Source of the DNA: Amylostereum areolatum
Lineage: Eukaryota > Basidiomycota > Agaricomycetes > Russulales > Stereaceae
DNA length: 64,000 nt
Assembly (NCBI GenBank): GCA_012932865.1
Contig: SAXG01000037.1
Span: 1 to 64,000 of the forward strand
Direction of reading: 5' to 3'
The position numbers and the translations under genes were made by a program. The notes under the pieces were generated by a model, which had not been told where the DNA came from, made no database searches, and saw only the letters and a list, made by a program, of their open reading frames with translations. Numbering within the stretch: the first letter of the stretch is position 1; every line of letters starts with the position of its first letter. Shown here piece by piece: positions 1-12,573 of this stretch.

Positions 1-1
1 G

Positions 2-154
2 GCTTTTCGATCGCGATTTGCGCTCGCAACCCCCCAAACCCATGAACTCAAGGTGGAGATATTCTCAGAAGGACTCGCCCACGACCTTCTCGAGACCATC
101 GTCACTGCCGTGGTCCTCCTAGAGTCGCGCAGGCATCCGCTCACTGGACTGTGA
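2..154 (+). CDS. 3' end of an unidentified gene (partial)
   Basis: An open frame runs from the left edge to a TGA at 152-154. It encodes about 50 residues, with a stretch reading ELKVEIFSEGLAHDLLETI and ending in RRHPLTGL. The composition is protein-like (alternating hydrophobic and acidic residues, likely helical) and the frame has no stop before the end. It would be the last exon of a plus-strand gene, converging on the WDR7-like gene. I do not recognise the family. It is short, so chance cannot be excluded. Confidence 0.45.
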   Translation, partial: AFRSRFALATPQTHELKVEIFSEGLAHDLLETIVTAVVLLESRRHPLTGL

Positions 155-552
155 GAGATCTCCGTCTTCTAAAATATTGCTAGGTCACAGGTCACGATGG
201 CTACATATGGCTTGTCGAATGTCGCGTCCCTACGCATTCCGTCATAATGCTAGATTGAGCTACCTTTCTTCCCGCCCCGCTGAGCGGTTAAGTGCACGGC
301 CAGAACTGCAGGTCTTTCATGTCGGGGGTCCATGAGAGACGCAGGGTACGGAGGTTCTTGGACCTTTGGAGGAGAGTATATAGCTTAGGGCGACAAAGCG
401 TTTTCGGGAGAGAAGGAAGAAAGGAAGCCAAAGGGTAGTGGGCATGAGTGGCGTCCTTTCTCCGTTGAGCGACAAACGGCTTGTGTGGCCACGTTCCCCT
501 CACAACGCGGTATCCCACTCCCACGTCGTATATGATGCAAAAGAAGATAAAG

Positions 553-3500
553 TCACACATTGGCGCAAACATTGTGAAATTTCAAGTGCTGAACGTAAGA
601 GTAACGCCTTTTATCTTCAGGACGAACGCTCCTTTCCGCTGCCCATTCAAAGTTGACCGCAGTCAGCGACTCTTCGACACTCATGTCCGCTGCGCCCGGG
701 AGAGGTAAGCACTTAGGGGCGACCCCAGAAACAGGTTCACTCGCCTTCCGCACCGACGTTGAAGCTCAGCGACTTGAATGGAATCGGATCCCGAATGTCC
801 TTGACGCGGCGGAGCCCCGGGGTTGAAGAAGCTGCTGAAGCTGGATCCCACCTTCCATACGAGCACAACGCCCTCCTCGAGCGAAACCGTGACAAGACGC
901 CTACCATCCGGAGAAAAGCTGCACGCCGCCGGCCGTCTCTTGTGGCATTCGAGGACGTAGAGACGCGTCGCCGTCTTCAGATCGTACATGACAATGGCTC
1001 CTTCGCTGGTGCCGACGGCAAGCCGCTGGGACCCCATGTGAAAATCGACGGATGGGAATCTAGTACGTAAATGCTCAGCTGAGAACAAAGAAGACGAGTA
1101 TGAAAAGTGGAGAGCTACGTTTTGACAACATGGCCCAGGATTTCAGTGGCGGTGTCGAGCACAGCGTCTCGATTCGTGTTAGAGTTTGGGTCGAGGGACT
1201 TAACCACGGCTTCCACCAAACGGGGAAGGTTTGGATAGATAATGAGCGGCCGCTGTGACAAAGGTCGGCCGCTGATACTATCGGAGAATACAAACGACTC
1301 ACCTTGCGAATAAGGAATGCCACCAGCTGCATCACCGATCTTCGGTGCTCTACATCTTGTGCATTCATGATATCGAGCGAGAGTGTCGTCATGAACAGCG
1401 CCGTGTTGTTGGTGACAATATGCAGAACCGCCTGCCGTGCATGTGGGCCGACGTTCTGCGTAGAAACACTCTCTTTCCTGCCGCTCGTAGCCAGAGTGAA
1501 AAGAGATCGAAGCATTTCCATCGCGTCTATGTATTGCTGCCAGATGTGGAAGCCGCGCGAGCAGAGGTCGATTGCAGTCGCCTTGTAGCTGATGTCATCG
1601 TCGTGAAGATACATTACGATGGACTTGGACACGTCGTTGAGGGCGCTGACGCGAAGAAGTCGATACGGACACGACCTTCAAATAAAACGGAAACGCACTT
1701 GGAGGAAAGGAGGCTGAACTTGTGCGCTGCGATGTACCCGCACAGTAGCAAGGCGAGAGCGGCTGTTGGCGACTTCTGCTCGGCGTCGGGTTGCAGGCAC
1801 GGAACTAAGGAATACAGGTCAGTATGTTCGTATCTCCAGGAAGGAATAAAGTGCTCATACGACGGTGCTGCCATCTGTCCACCAATGATATTGTTTCCTC
1901 GAGGGACAAACCCGCCACCCCGGCGTCGAACAGCGTTCTCGCCGCAGATCGAACCTCGACTGGAAACGTTGAGCACACACATCAATGAATAGGATCTGCA
2001 CCTACAGGAGGTATCGAACCACCATCTCGCAAGATACGCCAGGTTTGGGGCCCGGTATCTCTCTCCGATAAGATGGCCTAATGAGGACGCATAGAAGTTG
2101 ATCACTTTATTGACATCGTCGGGGGAGTCTGCAATGCTCTCTAAACCCTTGTTCAAGTTCAAAGAGAACCTAGGATATCAACGCACCTTCGAAATGGCTC
2201 AAGGACCGCAAACAAGCTACGATGGCCAGCGCTCGAGCAGAGGAGACATCCTCTGACACACACCAGGGACTGTGCGGCGTATCCAAGGGGATGAGGCTGG
2301 TGGCGCTGGCGCTAATCGTCGTACCAATCAGCGTGAAGCAACCTCGGTTCGAAATGCTCGTGACGTACCTGTGGAATCCGGCCCCGGCAGAAACGCTCGG
2401 TATCCTCAAGACGTCTTTACATATGGCATCTACCTCTGGGCTTAACCCCGGAGTAATCAGTGCCGCGATGATATGACGAAGAATGTCGATAGTCGGAGGC
2501 AAAGCCGGATTTTCCTCGTGTTCGTTACTTGGAAGCGCCTTAGCCATAGACATGGCACGGGTCACAAATTGCTCGATGTCAACCAAGAGGGTTGTGGCTA
2601 CTCATGTGAGCAAGTAGCTATAGAAGATGAAGTAAGAACTTCACCTGAATCTCCGGACGACGCCCAGGGTGACAATGGTCCAATACCTCCCAATCCGCGA
2701 GAGGGGGAGGCGTCCAGGGGACTATCGTACATCGTTAAGGAGCCTGAGGTGGGGAAAAGACCTGCTACTCACATCACTGTCCACCCATTCTGTCCTAAGA
2801 CCTCCCCCACCCTGTCCAGGGTCATCGATCGACGAAACTCCCGCGTCTTGGGGTCCCACAGGCGGGCCCGATCATTCTTGTAGACGAGCAGAAGACTCTC
2901 GCCACTGACGCAGATTTTGCTCAACGGCGCTTGAGCACCTGGAATCATGTAAAGGCTTCGATAAAGCGAAGTCAGAAACGTTTAACTCAGATGGACGAAG
3001 GGACGCATACAACTGGTAATCGTCCATGGTAATGACCGCGATCGTTCCGTCCAAAGAGATACAGAGAATGCACCCCCAGAACGGGCCACCCTTCTCTTGC
3101 CGTAACTGTACAACGTCCGAAAGAGGACTGATAAAAATCGTCCATCGCGCTAGCATCTTGATCGAGCTTCGTGGTAGTTATCGTGAGCGACGTCCTCCGA
3201 AACTGGCATAATAACGACGCACTCCAAGGCCCATACAGCAATGGATCCGTCATCTGCACCTCCGACGATAAGACGCTCGCTTGTACGCTCGTTATGAACG
3301 AGATGCAGGCCCGTGATGTATCCGTCGAGGCAGCCTTCTGAAACGGGGATCTTGCTGAGGTTGAAGTTCGCGCTTGACATCTGCGTGAAGGATGACAGAC
3401 CGACAGTACCATTGCCTACATCATCACGGACGTCAGAATATAGAAGGGCACAAGAGGAGTAAAAACTGAACTGAATCCCAGAATAAATTGTGTGAGCTCG

Positions 3501-5822
3501 AGGGGCAGAAGACATGTCACACGTCTCTCATCAATGTGAGAGTCAGCTGTGCGGTCTTTGTGCAAAGCCTTCCAGTTGGTCACCGGACGAGGGGGCTGGG
3601 TGGCAGTATGTTCATCGGGAACATGATACACCTCTATCTTGCGTCTCCCTTTACTACTCATTCCCGTTGATATGACTGTGGATGGAGAAGCGGCGGCAAG
3701 AACTTGGGGCTTGTGGGCGACCACTGTGGCCAGTAGTTTTAGGCTGTATTGAAGTTGAGGACCGAGCCGACTGTATCGAGACGAATGACCTACGATAGGA
3801 TGCCGCCGTGACTCGAGCTAGACAGCTCGTCATTGTTTGCGTCCACCATCACAAGTTTGAAGTATTGCACGCGATCCTGTGATCCCACCCGTCAGAGGTA
3901 CGGTCTTTAAGTGAAAAGTGCGCGGACATACAGAGAAGATAACGGTGTACAAATCATGGCTGACGACCGAGACATCGCGGAGACCGTCGCATGGCATCGT
4001 GACAGGCGCCTTAATCAACTCCGTTTCAGAGCAGCGGAATGCCTTGATGTCTCGATGAGCAAACCAGCGAGCGTAACTACCTCGGTGAAGGACGTACGTG
4101 AAGGTTCCCTCCAGTCCAGTAAACCCCAGAAAACGTCCCGTCTTCGGTTGACACAAATAAACGCGAGCCTTCAACACTCTCATGTGAGATCTCCCCGAAG
4201 TTGACGGAAGCGCCCACTGTCACTCGACCGTCCTCTCTTTGATTGGGTATTTCCGTAACGTTCTCCTTCGAAGAGTCGTTGCTCGACTTGAAGGGATTCA
4301 ATGCCGAGAAGTCGATGTTCAGGGGCTGATCGTGGTCGCTTTGCAAGGGAGTGCCTTCCGCCGGAACGATGGGTGGCGCCAAGCATATTTCTTGAATAAT
4401 GAAGTGGCAGGACGCATCGACGAGGTAAGCTGTTCGAGAGCCTAACGGAGGGAGCGGTGTTATCAGCTCTCTGAGACGGTGTTTAACGGAGGGATGCCTT
4501 ACCGTCTCGTGCGGTTATGATACCAACATTGTTGACATTGCCATCGATGACCCAATCTCCTATTTTGGTTGGAGATACTGTATCGTGGTCTTGATCGGGG
4601 CCGTGCCTCAGCTCGAACGCTGCTACACGAGAACAATACTGTTCATCATGGTTAGCATTGTCGAGAGAAGAATGCGCCGGGAGTGTCATCTCGTCAAGGG
4701 CCGCGAATGTGAATAGTATGGTCGCCTGTTACAATCATCAGAGATAGAGGGTGCATTGAAAATGAACGCCTTCACCTCCTCGGAATATTCGACATACATG
4801 CGTTTCCATCTCCAAGCGATCTCTGGATGATCGACCTCTTTCGTTCCCGGAGGTGGTTTCAACCCTAGATCTCCTATATTAACACGCGCCGAGCAAGAAC
4901 CGTCCCCTAGGCAAAAAATAGAGAGATCCCTGGTTTCGAGTGTTAGAAATAGACGGTGGACGCGGGCTGAAGCCTACCCGTTGACTTGTAGCGAAACGAC
5001 GTTATCGCTCTGCCCCAAACGTTGCAGAGCCGTCACAGAGAACAAGGGGCCAGAGCCAAATCGAGTAGGAAAGACGTGATGGTGCAGGGTGAGCTGGTAT
5101 TTCGAGGTCGACGGGAAATGAGATGGCGAGAAGGCGGGGGATGGAGGACTTGATATGGATTTAGGCGTGGCTGCTCCAGATTGTGTGGCCGAAAGGAGTG
5201 ATCTCGCTTCATCGTGTTGCATTCTGTCTGATGAATGTGGAGGGACAACCGTGGGCCTTGTTGTTTTTTCGATAGATAGTCGTCTTTCGAACGATCCCAT
5301 CAAACGGTCAGCTACAGATGTCTCCCGCACTCCGGTATGCTTTAACATCCCCTTCAGCTTGTCTGGCTCCTCGTCGAAATCGACGAAGTTCTTCGGGGCT
5401 TGAGCTTGCTCGCTCGAGATGCCGGAGACGACGCGTGCACGGGACGAGATAGCACTCAGCGGTGAAAAAGTAGGGTTGAGAGTTGACGGGGTGGTCGAAC
5501 GCGAACGCGAGCGATGGGAATGGTGAGCTTGAGAAGGGGTCTTAGCCCTGGAATTCCTCGGATTCGTGGTTATGTCAAGAAGGTCGAGCAGGGGGGCCGG
5601 CTCCCTAGGTGTCGCGTTGAAGAAACACAAACTTCCGTCAGTGCAACCGAATATTACTCCATTGTTTGGATCATCCGGCCCTGAATTGCAAGCTATGATG
5701 CATGACGGTGTTGCCTCAGAGCACGATAAGTCTACCAGCGGCCTGAGTGTTGACGATACGAGGTCGCTTGGGCTTTCCACGTTTGGAAACGTGAAAGGCA
5801 CGACTAGCGGTCGTGAGTTCAT
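553..5822 (-). CDS. WDR7 / rabconnectin-3 beta-like WD40 protein
   Basis: This is a large multi-exon gene whose fragments match the WDR7 family in order. The N-terminal part starts at 5822 (MNSRPLVVPF) and carries a WD40 unit (GVIFGCTDGSLCFFN) followed by a Ser/Pro-rich insert. Central WD40 units read LIVGGADDGSIAVW (near 3250) and GCILCISLDGTIAVI (near 3060). A helical region lies at 1.1-2.6 kb, and C-terminal WD40 units read RLAVGTSEGAIVMYD and FSPDGRRLVTVSLEEG (850-1060). WDR7 works with DMXL-type partners in assembly and regulation of the V-ATPase on endomembranes (family knowledge). Near the C terminus the frame shifts by one base around 782-783. Beyond it the frame continues as PFKSLSFNVG, and a GC-AG intron (donor GCGAGT) leads to an exon containing NFEWAAERSVR. 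The exact stop is uncertain; 553 is the best candidate. Most of the dozen or so introns were placed only roughly. Confidence 0.8.
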
Positions 5823-6278
5823 CGGGGTATTGTGTTTCGTGTCGAGGCTGAATAACCGACGTATTAGCAGTGGCAGGGTTTACGATCTCACGCAGTACCC
5901 CCTAAAATGATCGATCGGGACTTCACAGTTGCTTCGGTAGGTCTTTTGAAGAGGCCGACTCGCGATGTTGGCCGTGCGGGTTCAAGCGCGTTGAACGAAG
6001 AGGACAGAGAAAGCTGACGTCATCCGCCGGTGTGACCTACTAATAACTTTTTGTACTCTACGCATTTTCATCTGCCCGACCCCCTCGTAGCCTCGGCTTC
6101 AGAAATACTCTAAACCGAGAAGCTCTGAAGCTCGAAACGATGAATGCAAGAAGGCCTGAATTTAGCATTGACTGCATGAAGCCGAGGAAAACAGCGTGAA
6201 CAAGTGCAATTAGACTTGCATAAAGTCAAACCGACCGCGTGAGCCGACGGGTTTCCGGTGTTAGCAAGTCTCGACTTT
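5823..6278. other. Intergenic region upstream of the WDR7-like gene
   Basis: No convincing gene is seen. It holds the promoter and 5' leader of the minus-strand WDR7-like gene and the 3' flank of the minus-strand F-box gene, which ends at its right boundary. Confidence 0.5.
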
Positions 6279-8042
6279 CTATCTCGAAACCATCCCACAC
6301 TCGAAACCATCCCACACCAAGTCATCGCCTAACACAGTCCCCAACTCGTTGACCTCTTCCTTGGTGATCGCACATTCTCTGAGCTCCACTCTCACCGGCA
6401 TCTCTGCTGCTCGCAGGCGTACCTTCACCCAATGCACTAGTGCGTCGAACAATCGCAAAGCATGGCGAGGCTCTCCACGCATGCGATATAACACTGTGCC
6501 GTTGTCGGCGCCTGGACGTCTTGAGTTACCCCCATCATCCAGAACGATAACACGGAGGTGCGAATGCAGCGTTGTGTCGTAGTAAAGCACGGAGATGAGT
6601 GCTGTTACCGAAGCTCCGGTGACTTGGATACGCTCGAGGTTGGGTAGGTCGTACAGGACGGCGCGAATCTGGCGCAAGCATCTTGAACTAGTAAGGCCCG
6701 TCTTTCCGTTGATCGCAACTGACCTCACGGTGCGTAAAGAGGGAAGGTGGTAGATTGCTGAGAGAGGAAGTGTGGGCTCTACGGGGATGCCGTTCCCAGA
6801 CAGTAGCCACTCTGCGCCCAAACGCAGTTTGAGGGGACGATACAGAAGGGATGCCGGGGTGTCTTCTTGACCGGATGCTGAAGAGCCGATAAGATGCGGA
6901 TATGCTGATATCTCGATGCTGAACGTTGAGCGGGCTTCCGGCTTGGGCCCTGATATGTCCAAGGAGAGTACGGGTAGGCGTCAAGATGTATACTCTGCGA
7001 GTATTGCGGCGACCTGAGTCCTATGAATGGAAGTGGTCTCCTGAACGCCAAACGCAATAAGGGTGTTGAAAGGGAAGGAAAGGCAGTTGTACAGGGGGAC
7101 GACAGCGCGCGCATCGTCGTAGAGAGTAAGTTCTTCCAAAACCGGTAAGGAGACGCGTCTCGGTGATTCCTCAAACGACGGCGGCAGAATAGTGCGACAA
7201 TCCTTTTGAAGTGAGAGTTTTTGAAGGGTCGGAAGACGCTCTAGGGCGTCCAGTACGTCATCGATTCTTGACCAACGTTGGCAGTTATCAAGGCAAAGTT
7301 CGACCAAATGTGCCTGAAGGAGATGAGATATGGGGTTGAGAGCACAGTTCCACAGACGCAGTGTCCGAAGAAAAGGCATTTCGGGAGGAAGGAAATCATC
7401 CTGGATCACAATATCCCCGAGAAGCGGCAGTTCCGGGTAAAACCGTGATCCATGAGATACAATCGAAAACTCTTCCAACAAAGGTGCTTGGATGCCCGTG
7501 AAAGACGAAAAGAGGGCAGTGAAGTCCTGGATTAGTGAAGAACCATCGATGATGGAATCTGCGTGGAGAGTGAAGGATATTACGCGAGCGCGTGATAAGG
7601 CAGAGAACGCAAGTTGTTGTGCAGCGCGGGTCAAGTACACTGAGTCGTTTGGGTGACATTCGGTGATGATTGATATGGGCACGCCGTCGGAGTGCTCGAG
7701 GGCATGCTGTGTAAGGCCACGATTGGTCGTAGGAATGTCGCTCCACAACGTCCTGTGTTCATAGATGGCCTGTCGCCATCGTCTACAGACGTGGGAGAAG
7801 ATGATACGACTTGGGGGGCCCCTGAACTTGCGGACAGTGCGCGAGCCGGGACGTCTTTGGGGGATGCCTTCCCTAAATTCGTTGGGGGGAGGTAGATGTG
7901 CGGCGATTTTAGCAAGAAGTTCCGAAGGCAAGGCCTCAACTGCCACCGCCCGACGTTCGGGGTCGGGATTGCCAGGCTCTCTGTCGTCTGCGATGGTGTC
8001 CAAATCCATGGCACCAGGCTTTCTTGCTAGTATTTCAACCAC
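6279..8042 (-). CDS. F-box protein with LRR-like C-terminal region, interrupted by an in-frame TGA
   Basis: From ATG 8042 the frame encodes a protein with an F-box (EALPSELLAKIAAHLPPP, then HVCRRWRQAIYEHRTLWSDI, about residues 35-105). Leucine-rich segments such as LRTLRLWNCALNP and LQKLSLQKD follow. F-box proteins of this kind are substrate adaptors of SCF ubiquitin ligases. The frame stops at TGA 6981-6983 after about 353 residues. The same frame then stays open for another 230 residues with good LRR-like sequence (LRTVRSVAINGKTG, LPNLERIQVTG), ending at 6279. A 44-nt GT-AG intron covering the TGA would shift into a poorer frame, so I read the TGA as a nonsense mutation or an error. A 17-bp tandem duplication near 6282-6316 alters the last residues. 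The gene is either recently inactivated or truncated. Confidence 0.7.
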
Positions 8043-8951
8043 CTGTCGGGAAGAAGATATGGGCTAGTGTGGGAAAATTAGTAAACCTACTTACGCGGCA
8101 AGGTTGGTTTTGGCAGCGTTCTCAGAAACGGGTTAGAGTGGCAACTTTGTCGCTACTAGTGCAGAGCCTGTGCTACGTTCGAAAATGTGGAAACGTCGTA
8201 GATTAGAAACTGCATAAGCTCACCTCGGAATCAGTGGCTCTTACACGTATGTGTGCTGAGGTGCGCACGAAGACGGTGTGTGGTCGACAGGGGGCCCGGC
8301 GATGGAGGTTCAGCTGAAAGCCTGAAAAAGCGTTGGGCGGCATTACTCCAGCGCATGAAAAACAGGACACTCACGTCGCAAGGATGATTCTGGAAGGTTT
8401 CGACAACGGTAGTGCTTTGCTCTTAGGCTTTCGTCGGAGTCTCGTCTGAGCGTGACAATGGTGACGTTGACGTTGTAAATCGTGAGACGAGCGGCGACTC
8501 ACCTAGAAATGGACGGATTTATGAGGGAGGAGAATAGATTCCAGAGCTCGACGGAAGTCGACAGAACGACGCGCAGCGGCGCAAATGAGGAGATATGAAA
8601 GGAACGCAGCCACCGTCGTCTATCCCACGGGCCATATTTACATAAGCGCTCGTCCGGGCAGGCGTCCTCGGCGAACCTGCTGCCTCGACGGGGAGACTAG
8701 TCGTGGACGACGATGACAGCGACGACGGGGCGACGATGGCGGTGAATTGAGGTGAAAAAGTTGGATATTGTTTCCGATGTCCAAAGAACAACCAAGCATA
8801 GTTCACAGGACGAGAAGTAAAAGGGACGTTAGAGTTCAAAACAAAGCATCGCCGCCCATTAGATACGAGAAACCGAACTGTCCATGTCGAAGTAGTAGTC
8901 CATGCAAATGCTAAGGTAAAGAGCGCCGGGGAAGTGGGTGAACATAGGTGA
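8043..8951. other. Intergenic region, no gene recognised
   Basis: Open frames here are short and lack family features. It contains the promoter of the F-box gene ending at 8042 and the 3' flank of the LEA-2-like gene. The minus-strand frame at 8519-9037 overlaps the last exon of that gene in another frame and is taken as a shadow. Confidence 0.4.
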
Positions 8952-10348
8952 TCATGCCGCATTCTGGGGTAGCTCGATCGGGCACGCCGCGTTCGTGACC
9001 GTCGTCGACGTCGAGTGCTTCGAGGGGAGGCCTGCAATGTCCATCTGGATCACAAGGCGAAATTGCACTCCTGGATGTACCGTTAGCATTCTCCGTCGAC
9101 ATCCTCGTAAGCGTAGTACACACCGTCACGGTTTCCATCCGTCGTGAGGGCCTTGTTCTCGCATGCCTTATGCCACGATACCCCTGAGGTATAACTTGTT
9201 AGAATCGCTCCCGCTGGTCCACCAAGGACACTCACATGTCGCATCCGAATTGTTGACGGCCGAGTACGAAAAATTGAGAGGCATCTGGATTTCGGTAAAC
9301 TCTTTTGCAGGGACCGTCAAGTGTCCAAGATGACCCGTAGCGACTTGACGGCGAGTGTTCAGATCTGTAACCGTTGCGTCGATCCCCTTGAAGGTGAGGG
9401 GAAGGAAGTTGTCGGGAGTGTGGACTTGCAGGTCCGCAATGGCCGCGAATGAAAAGTTGGCGGGGGAGACTGAGAATAGGGTAGGTATAGAATCATTGAA
9501 AGAGCCCGAGGCGGCGGTGAGGGGAGTATCCGAGTTGAAGTTGAACGTAGGCACACGGGGAATGGTGAAAGCGAGGGCAATGCCAGCTCTAAATTAACTC
9601 TTTAGAAGGGGCGAACGAGGATGTGACCGAGAAGACAGCGACTTACACGACGATAAGGAAAAAGACGACGAACACCAGGACTCGCTTCGTTAACCACTTG
9701 CGTCCAAAGAGGCCTTTCTCGTTGCGATTGAAGGCCTTCCAACTGCGTGATCGTTTTTCTGCGTTGCGCTCCCTTTTCCCTCTCTTCGTCATGTCTCTGA
9801 GCTCAGATGCCTTCCACTCGGCGCCGAGTGCGGGAACGGTGACCATCTCGACGGGGCCCAATGAGCTAGCTTCTTCCTCATGCTTGGCCACTGCGCTGGG
9901 AGATCCTATGGGGTGGTAACTGTGGGGCCAATTAACAGAGGTCTTTCGGAGAGAAAGAGAGCAGGAGACGAGAGTGATATAGAGGGGATTCTCACCTAGC
10001 AGTGTTGCCGCCGAGACCAAACGCACTGCTGTACCGCGGCCCCGCATTGTTGAAATCCGCAAAGACATCGAAACCCGCCTCTTGCCCGCCCTCATCGGCG
10101 TAGTGTCCCTTGACAGGTTCCTCGCGTCCGGCATCGTAGTATGACCGACTGTTGTACCCGGCCGACGGCGGTTGTCCACGCTCGTGCGGTTGAGGCATGG
10201 CGTTCGGGTTGAAGAAGCTAGAGGTGGAATCTCTTCGACCGTGAGGGCCACCCGGTGGTGCTGAAGGAGGAGGGTAATCTTGGTGGAGGGCGTCTGCGGA
10301 CTGGCGGCCGTAGAAGGAGGACACGGTCGATTTGCGATCGTAGTCCAT
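8952..10348 (-). CDS. LEA-2-like single-pass membrane protein
   Basis: Start is ATG 10348 (MDYDRKSTVSSFYG). Exon 1 (to about 9992) is a Pro/Ser/Gly-rich, disordered, presumably cytosolic region. The next exon ends in basic residues and one hydrophobic segment (KRVLVFVVFFLIVV, near 9645) that continues over an intron into ALAFTIPRVP, a signal-anchor pattern. The lumenal part has the beta-rich layout of late-embryogenesis-abundant type-2 domains (IADLQVHTPDN, LGHLTVPAKEFTEIQMPLNF). It ends in VTNAACPIELPQNAA with TGA at 8952-8954. I chose this end because an acceptor near 9073 restores a frame reading VQFRLVIQMDIAGL, a typical last strand of such domains. Fungal homologs are mostly uncharacterised membrane proteins; the function here is unknown. 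Confidence 0.75.
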
Positions 10349-10637
10349 AGTGGGTCAGGTTCACGCCTCGGGGGCGGCCGAACGAGTTAGGTTAAGAGCG
10401 GGGAGTACCCTGACGATACGTTGCGGAGGACGCTGGTAACAGCGAGGACGACGTTGTCGACGACGACCTACGACGACGAACGGAGCAAAGCTGCGATTTC
10501 TCACGGTCAACGTCATCACCGTTTGCTGCGCCGCGGACGCGCGGTTGGCTTTGTCCAGCTCTACGACCTCCACTACGTCGACGAGGACTTCCCCAATACA
10601 TTGATACTTACACTCTACCTTTGTCTCCACCCAAGCC

Positions 10638-12531
10638 ATGACCAAAGTTGCCAATAGCCTAGGCAGTTTGCTAGGCGGTTTGTTCTATTCAAATTGGCGC
10701 GCTGAGCCTGAGAACACCACAGGTGAGTTTTATGCGCTCCAGTGTCTGGTGCTCTTGCATGACCATGTACTGATCCGGATACCACATTTCTCGTAGACGC
10801 ATTTATACTAACTCTTCCCGACGATCTGATTGTCATTATACTGGCGATGCTGGACGTCCCGACCATGCTCACCTGCCAACGTGTAAGTGGTCACCATATA
10901 GCCCGAGCTTTGTCTAAGATCGTTCAGGTGTGCAGAACATTCTCTCAAGTCATAGGCCATTCTGTCATATTGCAGTACAAGATCGAACTCACACTCGCCG
11001 GCATGCGTGACGGACCATCGGCATGTCATCTCCCAGTGTCCTCCCGCTTGCTTAGGATCAGAGACTACGCATTATCGTGGAGGGACTTCGCCTGGCGCGA
11101 GCGGATCTCTTTCGAATACCGCCTCGACGCATTTCTCGATAGGAGCTTTGCGCTATGCGGCGGAATCATGGCGATCTCCCGCGAAACCAAGACGTCCCTC
11201 GGATTCCTCCAACTTCCCTCCAGTCTCAGAGACATCCCCTCGCGCACGTGGGAGTGCAGTTACGATGAACCCTACGATAACTTTCTCCTCGATCCGGAGA
11301 TGGATCTCATCGTCTTGATCGTGCAGCCGACTCCGTAAGGCATTCCTTCCGAGTTGTCGTACGGTTTGTTGCTGACAAGCCTCACAGGGAGGAGCCTAAC
11401 CTCTGGAAGTTTCACCTTCGTACACTGGGAACGGGCGAAGTCCATCCATCAGTCGCATTGTCTACGATAACTTTCACGGCACCATCGTCCGACTCTCGCG
11501 AAATCCACGCCATGTCGATGGACGGCAACATAGGCGTCCTAATTGACAAGCAATTCGTTGTATGGAATTGGAGGACCGGGGTGAAGCAGCTGGTGAGTCC
11601 CACGTCCTCGGAGCACCATTCTCATGCTCAACCAGCCTTCTTAGCATTGGCTGGGCGACTACATCCAGGGCTTCGTTTTTGGACCGGACAATTACGTCGT
11701 CGTGATCTCCACCAGAGAAATCCCTGGCTCCGCTCTCGGACACCCGAAACTCTTTGTCTTTCGATTATCGGAATCAGGCCTAGGTCCCGGCGATGTCAAC
11801 GGCGCAACCTTCCTCCTCCCTCCCCTGGCTGCGTCCGCACGCCTTTGTGATCCATCTCTCGACATAGGTCTGGCGCCCGAAAGACCATGCCCCGGTGCTC
11901 CCTTTGTCCATTCCGATGAATCCCCTATGCTCGGGTTTTCCTTTTCCGTTCGGATGCCGGGCGACAAGACGGACAAGTTTGTCCATTTCATCCCGTTCGA
12001 AACCTTGCGGTCCCACTGCGAGCGCCAGGCGAAGCTCGCGGAGGACAACATCGTGCGATGGGCCGCATGGGGGCTTCCGGACACATATCTCGCAAGTAAC
12101 ATGGACGTGATCTTCTCCAGCATCAACGGCACGCGATTTGCCCGCCCATATACCGTGTTCCGGGATGGACGATGGTGGGGCCTCATCAACGATTTCCACC
12201 CCCTTCGTGTCCGAACGGCTGTTGTCGACGAGCGCCATGATCGCCTCATCCTTGGGGCTTCGCTTTCCCATCCAGAATCGCAATCCAAGACCAACTTTTT
12301 CAAAGATCGCAACGTAATGAGGAAGACACGGCTGCCGCTATACATGAGGTTGATTGGGCTTCCGAGGGATATACCGGCCGGGTCGAAGGTGTTTCTGACA
12401 ATATCGCAAGATACCCTGGTGATCTTGGAGTTCCAGGTGTGTGGTTTGGTCTTGGTTTCAAGGACACTGGTGCTGACGAACGTTCTCAGGTCCCTCAGCT
12501 ACTTCTACGAATACATCTTCTGTCTCTGTGA
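10638..12531 (+). CDS. F-box protein of a mushroom-expanded family (full-length copy)
   Basis: Start is ATG 10638 (MTKVANSLGS). A short first intron follows at 10731. The F-box reads LPDDLIVIILAMLDVPTMLT and continues across an intron (donor 10881) into VCRTFSQVIGHSVIL. The body has the recurring family marks: LLDPEMDLIVLIVQP, FVVWNWRTGVK, NGATFLLPPL, NIVRWAAWG, INDFHPLRVR and TRLPLYMRLIGLPRDI. The last intron (GTGTGT to CTCAG, 12437-12489) puts the stop TGA at 12529-12531. An F-box suggests a role as an SCF ubiquitin-ligase adaptor; the large C-terminal part, possibly a degenerate propeller, would bind targets. Targets are unknown. This is the only copy of the local trio with a clear F-box, and it lies tail to tail with the next paralog. 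Confidence 0.85.
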
Positions 12532-12573
12532 AGTACTACTTATGAAGATAACATGTAATGTACAATTCGGTTC

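Noticed and set aside
6939..6982. 44-nt GT-AG intron removing the TGA of the F-box gene
   Set aside because: It would shift into a frame without LRR-like sequence, while the frame across the TGA stays good for 230 codons.
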